Origin: Rehmannia glutinosa
Taxonomy: Eukaryota > Streptophyta > Magnoliopsida > Lamiales > Orobanchaceae
Assembly (NCBI GenBank): GCA_016081115.2
Contig: JABTTQ020002203.1
Span: 372,001 to 436,000, forward strand
Length of the DNA: 64,000 nucleotides
Direction of reading: 5' to 3'
The notes under the pieces were generated by a model. That model had not been told where the DNA came from. It made no database searches and saw nothing but the letters and a program-made list of their open reading frames with translations. Position numbers and translations under genes: made by a program. Below, piece by piece: positions 57,097-64,000 of this stretch (position 1 is the stretch's first letter; each line of letters opens with the position of its first letter).

Positions 57097-58152
57097 TGTA
57101 ATACCCAGAATTTTATTTTAGGCTTTTATTAAGAATTATGAATTTTTAGATGAGGATTAGTTTATTTAGGGCTAATTTCATTATTATAAATCCAGCCCAA
57201 TTGTCCAGTCGAATGTTTATTTATTTCAGTCTAAATTCTAAGCGGGGCCCAATTTCGGTGAAGCCCAAATCAATATAAGCCCAATCTAGCCCATTCACAA
57301 TTCCTACTTCAAGTAGGACTCCAAAAAATTTCAGATATCATAATTTAAACCGATTTCTCGTTTTTGAATCTTTAAAAAAAAAATATATTTCATCTATCAA
57401 GAATCCTAATTAATAAACATCAACCAGTTTCCTTTACACTTGAACTCTCTTCAGATTAGGACTCTAACTATTATACAAACCATAACCCTAATCTAGTCTA
57501 TAAAACAAAGCAACAATACAAGAGAAATTCACGTACTCTTCTTCAGAAAACAGCAAGGTAAATATTTCAATCCTCAGTTCCATCTTCACACGGCCACACC
57601 CAAAAATCAGCAATCACTTCCCAAAGCCAAAGACAACCCAACCGAGCGGCAACCGTAAGTTTAACCCCGCCGTCGCCGCCAGAATACCGAAACCCGTAGC
57701 CATTGACGCCCAAACCCAACTTTATTGAAAACTCCAATTTGTTGCTGCCCAAATTCAAACCCACAAACTTACCGAAAAATCTCCGGTTTAGCCCAAAATC
57801 AACCACCCGCTGTCGAAAGCCGTCGGGAGTTGCCGCAGCCGCGCCGCCCGAGGTCGCCGGTGTCTGTGAGTGTAAAGTTTAGAAAAAAAAAAGAAATAGA
57901 GAGCGAAAGAGAGAGATGGGCAGACGTTGAGTTTGGGGGTGGATTTTAGTTCTTTATGGAGATAGTGAGGGAGAATTAGAAATTTGGATTTGAGAAAAGA
58001 AAAAAAAAGGAGAGAAAATGGATGGTGTTGTTGCTGGTTCGAAAAACACAGAAGAAAAGAATAGGAAAGAATAAGAAAGCAGAAGGAAAAGTGGGTTGGG
58101 GGGTGGACAGTGGTTTGACCGAAAGGAAAGAGAGGAAAAAGGTAGGGAAAAG

Positions 58153-58184
<32 letters not shown>

Positions 58185-58546
58185 GGGAAAGAAAAAAGGA
58201 GAGAGAAAAGAGAGATGGAGGATGGGGTAGGTTACGTATGGGGAGAGAAGAAAAGGGGAAGAAGGATTTTGGGGATGTGGTCCCCATATACTATTGACAG
58301 AATTACCCTTCAATCCCAAACCATCAAATTAGCCTCTAAATTCCAATTTCTATTTTGATTCCAATTCAGCCCTCGATTCTATTGTTATATCCTATTAAGC
58401 CCCTAAATTAGGATTTTTATATTATTATTTTTAAGTTTAAGTTAGATTATTCGAGTATTTTGACTAGTGTTATTTTTATATTGATTAGGCGATTTATCAA
58501 GCGAGGATTAGGCGTGCTTGCATCCGACACTTCTAGGCTCTACTTA
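57097..58546 (+). repeat. 3' LTR of the chromovirus-type element, interrupted
   Basis: It matches 49387-50858 of the 5' LTR with scattered substitutions and small length changes, and stops at GGCTCTACTTA, where another LTR begins. The remainder should lie beyond the window. It repeats the TATA box (57497-57506) and the GAAAAA tract (58154-58187). Confidence 0.92.
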
Positions 58547-61500
58547 TGTGAAGCCCCGATTTTTCCGAAGCTATTAATTGATCCTTATTGTTGTTTATAC
58601 ATTTGATCGACTATTTTACCGCGTCATTTTGATGGGTAGTTAATAATAATATATACATTTTGTATTTTATTTCATTTTATTTAATTATTTGTGATCATGA
58701 TCTTATTTAATTTTATCCCTCATTTATGATCACTTGATTGATCATTATTACTATTTTTGTATTTATTAGTCACCTTAGAATATTAAGAGACTATTTATTT
58801 TGGAGACTTTTACCTTATAGAATTAAGATTTTGATTTAGATTAAGTGATCATGAGACTTACAAGTGATCAAGGAAATCACTAAATATTTTGGAGATTGAT
58901 ATATTTCATCTATTATCATCAAATTTGGGACAAAAAAAAATATATTGAATTACCATATTACCTCATAGTGATGGCCAACATGGTATTTTTGGGATAAAAA
59001 TATCATCCAACTCTTGTACACCTACACCATATATTAGTCATCTTGTGTATAATTATATCATTAATTCAAACATTATACACATCATCTTATACACCAATTC
59101 TTTATTACTATTTTTCCCAACTTATTCCATTCTTCCCAACATTCTCCTTATTCCTCTCAAATTCCAATTTTACCCACACTTTGACTTGCATTTTGTCTCC
59201 GTGCAAGAGACAAATTACAAGACACAATTTGATCAAAATTTTCTCTCCTCTCTCTCATACTACACGGCCATATGGCCTATTACACACAAAAAATTCATCT
59301 CATTTCATCTAACACATTTATCCTCTAACAAAAATCCTCCTCATTCTCTCTAAAAACTCCCAACTTCTCTTTATTCTTCCTTTCACCTTCTTCTTCTATA
59401 CTTAGAAAAATTTTCAACATTTCCTCCCTATTCTTCATAAAAATTGAACCATCATCATACAAGGTAAGAAATTTTAGCTTCAATCCATTTTTTGATATCA
59501 CATTGTTCATCTCTTCCACCTTCTTAACTTAAGTTTGAATTTGGTTTGGAGGTACATTTAGAAGAACTTGAAGATTTGAACTTGACAACATTTTGAAGAA
59601 GGACCTCAAGCTTGAAGAAGAAAATAGTAGAGAAAATTAGACTACAAGGTAAGAATTGTGTACTAGACCCCTTCTTTCGTACTCTTCCTATTTTTTTCAA
59701 ATTTTACACCCCTTTTTCATTTTTGAGAAATAGGGGCTGACCTTAGGAGATTTTGGAGTTGAGCCAAAATTTCCAATTTTTGAGCTTCAACTAGTCTCCA
59801 AACATCTACTACACAAGGTAAAGTGTAGTCCTTTTCATTTCCTTATTTTCTTCTTTTTCTCCTTAATTTTTCTCTCATTTTTCTAACTCCAAATTTTGAT
59901 ATTTTCTTGACTTAGGGGCTGACCTAAGAAGCCTCATCCAAAAATTGTGAAATTATCCTTTTATTTCACAATTTCCAAATTTAAGGTGGGTGGAAAATTA
60001 TTTTTCCAACTTTTAGGTGTTTTGATTAAATGCATGTAGAAACTTTAATCATGAGCCTTGAGATATATATAATTATGTATTACATGTCAATTTTATATAT
60101 AAAATCATGAAAATTCTCAAGAGTTGCTCAAAATTATTATTTATTGAATTTTAGGTGCATGCATGTACACTTTAATGCTTTAATTGATGAATTCTTGTAT
60201 GTATTGGACATGCATGTGTATGATCTTTAAAATCTATGTTTTGGATGACTTATAACCTGGAAAAGTCGAGCATAATTGATTAAATTTTAATTTTGGACTT
60301 AAAAATGCAAAAATGGAAAGTTGGTGGACTAAATTGCAAGAAAATAAAAGTTTAAGGACCCCTATGCAAATTTCGAAATTTGGGACAGTACTCGGGTTCA
60401 AAAATGACTTTTGGACATTTTAATAAAGTTTTAAGTGTTTTAAGATAAATAAAATCAACCTTTAAAAGCCCAAGGACTAGATTGTAAAATTTTGAAAGTT
60501 TAAGGGCTATTTTGCAATTTTTAAAACTGTACCCGACCTAAACTTTAAAAATTGAAATTTTTACTCTTAAGTTACTGGGAATGACAAATTTTAAAAGTAT
60601 TCCAAAAATCCAAGTGGTTAGGGTTTGGAAAGTAATTTTTCTAAAATTTAGGGACTAATGTGTAAAATATTAAACTTGAAGACCCAAATGAAATTTCCAG
60701 GACTTATGCAGCCCATGCACCTGGAAATACTAACTTAACTATAACTTAGTTATATTTTGGACCCAAGGTTCAAATTACATAACAATTGGACCCCTAAAAG
60801 CCTTAAAGGCAATTATTTTTAAAATGGGACAAAAATGATATTTTCAAACGTTGAAGGACCTACACATATTAATTTCAAAAACTGTTTTTGTCCCAATAAC
60901 CTACTAACCTTAGTGACATTTTCCAACTGGAATCACATTAAAAGCCCTTCCGGTTTGTGAGTTCCGAATTTTTAAAACTTAAGGTCCGAATTGACAATTT
61001 TTACAAATTTGGGGCCAATGTGAGATTTTTATAAAGACTCGCCTCAAAACTTTAAAAACCTGAATCTCTGGAAAATTTGGAGAATTTAGGAACTGACCTC
61101 ATAATTGTTCAAGGTTGGGATATTTAATTATTTAATTTTTAACCCCAAAAGTGTTAGTTTTTACAAAACGGGGCTAAATTACAATTTTTCTTTTATAAAG
61201 GACCTAACTCAAATTATTTTCTCTTTTACTAAAATAGCCCTGGACTCTCTGACTTGGAGATTTAATTTAAGTATTTTACTTTCCCAAAAACCCCTGACTT
61301 ATCGGATCAATTTGACCGATTAATACCCGATCGCATGAGCGACTTCCTCGCCTTGCAAATTGAATCTATAACGGGACTTATGTCCCACCCAATCTTCCAA
61401 GATATCGAAGGTTGCTTATCCTTCCGATAATCCTCTTCATCCAAAAAACTCCACCAACGCCATAATTGCCACTCGCGTTTTTCAAAATTTTTTTCTGATC

Positions 61501-61984
61501 GCTTCCCTGAATCAATAATTTGACCGCGGTTCGCATGTAATTGTAATTACTTTCCGCCGAGTCAACTTGGTGTGTCGAGCTCACAATCGGAATGGATATG
61601 TCGGGATGGAACCGGCAGCTGGCCGCTATTCCACTCTTAGGCCCCATCGCCCTAATCCCGCAATTGAGGGACGGAGTTTGTCCGGGAAGCGGGTCGTAGA
61701 TCGAGGTATAATCATGATTATGATAGATCCGAGCCTCGCCACTCCACTTTGTGGATTTTGTCTTTGCCTACGGAGCGATAAGGTGCGGTCTTGGACCATC
61801 TTGACCGGGAGTTACAAGGAAGAAACGAAGGAATCATTGTCTCGATCCACACGATTCCGGAGTTATCGTCCCGTTTTGGTTGGCGTTACATTTCCGTGCA
61901 CGCAACCGCTACCTGTTTTGCATTGGTTGGCGCTACAAATCCGTGACGCAACCATTATTTGCCTTGCATAGGATTGGCGTTACA
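58547..61984 (+). repeat. 5' LTR of the nested gypsy element (right end uncertain)
   Basis: The start is exact. Sequence up to 59395 is matched by the partial 3' LTR. The rest, with many lines of the type 'GGACTAAATTGCAAG' and GGGCTATTTTGCAATTTT, reads like the long U3/leader of Tekay/Del LTRs. I place the end at GGCGTTACA (61984) because that is how the neighbouring chromovirus LTR ends and because integrase sequence starts at once; this is inference. Confidence 0.5.
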
Positions 61985-61985
61985 C
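61874..61985 (+). repeat. About 48-bp tandem repeat near the LTR end
   Basis: TTGGTTGGCGTTACATTTCC at 61876, TTGGTTGGCGCTACAAATCC at about 61924 and GGATTGGCGTTACACTTCC at about 61971 are successive copies, with CGCAACC and TTTTGCAT or CCTTGCAT between them. Confidence 0.75.
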
Positions 61986-63120
61986 TTCCAACGACCATCC
62001 GGTTTACTACAACCGTTGAGAATTCGAGTGGAAATGGGAACATATAACGATGGACTTCGTGACGGATCAACCAAGACGACCGAGAAGGCCATGATGCTAT
62101 TTGGGTAGTTGTAGACCGACTCACAAAATCGCACACTTTTTACCCATCAAGAAAACGATAGCTTGCGAAACTTGCAGACTTATATCCAGAAATCATTCGA
62201 CCGCATGGAGTACCGGTCGATATAGTATCCAGAGACCGAGGTTTGTCTCAGATTTTGGAAGTGCTTACACGAGGGTGGGTACCTCACTAAGTTTCAAAGA
62301 CAACAAAGACATCCACAAACCGATAGACGGTCGAGCGAACAATTCAAACCCTTGAAGATATGTTGCGAGCCCGCACTGGATTTTCAAGGAAGTTGGGATT
62401 CGCACTTACCATTAGCCGAGTTCGCCTACAATAACAGCTTATCGAGGCCACGATTGGGATGGCACCCTACGAGGCATTGTATGGGCGAAAATGTAGATCC
62501 CCACTACACTTGGGAGATCGATGACCAATGGACTCGAAAGAGAAACGAAAGTCGCCCTCGATTCCAAAGGTCGACTTAGTTCGGGAGGCCATGGAGAAGG
62601 TCAAGCCGATCAAGGAGCGGATTCGCATACTCGCTGAGCCGCCAAAAGAGTTCGCGGACAAGAGAAGAAAGGATTTGGAATTTGAAGTCGGTGATGAAGT
62701 ATTTCTCGGACTCTCACCACGGAAAGGATTGATTAATCCCGAAGAAAGGAGGCAAGTTGAGTCCGAGATATGTTGGACCTTACAAGATTTTACAGAGAAT
62801 CGGGAAGTTAGCCTACGAGACTCGAGTTACCGGCAAAGACCATATGCGGGAATGCACGATGTATTCCATGTTTGAGACCGAGAAGTATCAACCGGATCCC
62901 GAGCATATCATCACCGAGATACTCCTCCTCTAATGGAAAATCTATCCTACACCGAGAGGCCAACGGATCATCGATCGCCAGATCTGACGATTGCGTAAGA
63001 GAGAAATTCCGATGGTTAAAGTGGTGTGGCGAGAACCACAACCGAGACGAAGACGCAACATGGGAGATGGAAGAAGACATAAGGAATCAATATGCGAACT
63101 ATTACGAGAAGAGAATTTGG
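61985..63120 (+). pseudogene. Integrase and tail remnants of the nested gypsy element
   Basis: Pieces in changing frames match the integrase of the neighbouring chromovirus: RPSGLLQPLRI-like at 61990, WKWEHITMDFVT at about 62028, DAIWVVVDRLTK at about 62092, then FAYNNSLSRP, MAPYEALYGRKCRSP at 62456-62500, and NPRYVGPY-like near 62760. The tail reads ENLSYTERPT (about 62940) and REIPMVKVVWRE (about 63004), followed by ATWEMEEDI. Frame changes every 30-100 bases mean that no protein could be made. Gag, protease and reverse transcriptase are missing. Confidence 0.8.
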
Positions 63121-63132
63121 GGACCAAATTCT

Positions 63133-63148
63133 TTTAAGGAGGGGAGGA
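63133..63148 (+). promoter_or_regulatory. Polypurine tract of the nested gypsy element
   Basis: TTTTAAGGAGGGGAGGA ends directly before the 3' LTR TGTGAAG. Confidence 0.8.
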
Positions 63149-64000
63149 TGTGAAGCCCCGATTTTTCCGAAGCTATTAATTGATCCTTATTGTTGTTTAT
63201 ACATTTGATCGACTATTTTACCGTGTCATTTTGACGGGTAGTTAATAATAATATATACATTTTGTATTTTATTTTATTTTATTTAATTATTTGTGATCAT
63301 GATCTTATTTAATTCTATCCCTCATTTATGATCACTTGATTGATCATTATTATTATTTTTGTATTTATTAGTCACCTTAGAATATTAAGAGACTATTTAT
63401 TTTGGAGACTTTTACCTTATAGAATTAAGATTTTGATTTAGATTAAGTGATCATGAGACTTACAAGTGATCAAGGAAATCACTAAATATTTTGGAGATTG
63501 ATATATTTCATCTATTATCATCAAATTTGGGACAAAAAAAAATATATTGAATTACCATATTACCCTCATAGTGGACGGCCAACATGGTATTTTTGGGATA
63601 AAAATATCATCCAACTCTTGTACACCTACACCATATATTAGTCATCTTGTGTATAATTATATCATCAATTCAAACATTATACACATCATCTTATACACCA
63701 ATTCTTTATTACTATTTTTCCCAACTTATTCCATTCTTCCCAACATTCTCCTTATTCCTCTCAAATTCCAATTTTACCGACACTTTGACTTTCATTTTGT
63801 CTCCATGCAAGAGACAAATTACAAGACACAATTTGATCAAAATTTTCTCTCCCTCTCTCTCATACTACACGGCCATATGGCCTATTACACACAAAAAATT
63901 CATCTCATTTCATCTAACACATTTATCCTCTAACAAAAATCCTCCTCATTCTCTCTAAAAACTCCCAACTTCTCTCTATTCTTCCTTTCACCTTCTTCTT
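63149..64000 (+). repeat. 3' LTR of the nested gypsy element, cut by the window end
   Basis: It repeats 58547-59395 with only a handful of substitutions and 1-3 base length changes. Open frames seen in both copies (for example 63547-63933 and 59045-59353) come from AT- and C-rich leader-like sequence and are not genes. Confidence 0.92.

Larger units (their letters stand above)
49387..58546 (+). mobile_element. Chromovirus-type Ty3/gypsy element (Tekay/Del-like)
   Basis: LTRs start TGTAATACCCA at 49387 and 57097. A tRNA-iMet primer site follows the 5' LTR, and a polypurine tract precedes the 3' LTR. The interior has an accessory frame, gag with zinc knuckle, protease, reverse transcriptase, RNase H, integrase and a C-terminal chromodomain-type tail in gypsy order. 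The 3' LTR is cut at 58546 by the next element. Many stops and altered catalytic residues show that it is dead. Tekay/Del assignment rests on domain style and is inference. Confidence 0.9.
58547..64000 (+). mobile_element. Gypsy element nested in the previous 3' LTR, extends past the window
   Basis: A second LTR family starts TGTGAAGCCCCGATTTTTCC at 58547 and again at 63149, the latter after a polypurine tract. About 850 bp of the two copies can be compared and are nearly identical. Between them, beyond a long LTR or leader, only integrase and tail remnants remain. No primer-binding site of the TGGTATCAGAGC type was found. The right end and its duplication are outside the window. Confidence 0.88.

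Noticed and set aside
59043..59353. Two overlapping frames of about 100 codons repeated at 63547-63958
   Set aside because: They lie inside both LTR copies of one element, are Ile/Ser/Pro/His-rich and overlap in two frames, so they are chance frames in leader-like sequence.

Overview
This is a stretch of nuclear DNA from a flowering plant, probably a eudicot. The evidence is AT-rich background, GT-AG introns, and a typical plant transposon set: Ty3/gypsy elements of Tat-, Athila- and Tekay/Del-like type, Ty1/copia elements, CACTA, hAT and Mutator-like DNA transposons, and fragments of plant genes (germin-like protein, TBC RabGAP, lysyl-tRNA synthetase, group IVc bHLH). No complete, intact cellular gene is visible. 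No bacterial, organellar or CRISPR feature was found. The species cannot be named from the sequence.

Layout. 1-1540: no gene seen. 1541-9574: 5' LTR, primer-binding site and gag of a Tat-like gypsy element, split by a complete Athila-like large retrotransposon derivative (3688-9307, target duplication GCCAG). 9606-10144: second exon of a germin-like protein, cut on both sides by transposon sequence. About 11611-14610: right half of a copia element ending in a 1.5-kb LTR. 14718-15563: non-autonomous hAT element with an exact 8-bp duplication. 18037-30022: complete 12-kb CACTA element (duplication AAT) with a decayed TNP2 transposase gene and a second gene coding for a Transposase_24-like region, a middle domain and a Ulp1/C48 protease; a small hAT-like element lies inside it. 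30895-32460: CACTA miniature with perfect 30-bp inverted repeats and a tRNA-like segment. 32579-32668 (minus): first coding exon of a TBC RabGAP. About 34500-39497: Mutator-like element with long inverted repeats and a decayed DUF1985-Ulp1 gene. 40499-44818: second CACTA element (duplication TAA) that has captured exons of lysyl-tRNA synthetase and an ILR3-like bHLH. 45298-48083 (minus): truncated copia element. 48084-49386: two possible minus-strand exons of an unknown gene. 49387-58546: chromovirus-type gypsy element with an accessory reading frame ahead of gag. 58547-64000: a further gypsy element inserted in the previous element's 3' LTR; its own 3' LTR runs off the window.

How the parts relate. 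The window is a nested transposon landscape. Insertion order can be read directly in places: Athila-like inside Tat-like, hAT inside CACTA, gypsy inside a gypsy LTR. Most coding remnants carry nonsense codons, many of them explained by C-to-T or G-to-A changes, as expected for silenced, methylated repeats. The most unusual contents are the gene fragments inside the second CACTA element, two Ulp1 proteases carried by two different DNA transposon superfamilies within about 11 kb, and the small acidic reading frame ahead of gag in the chromovirus.
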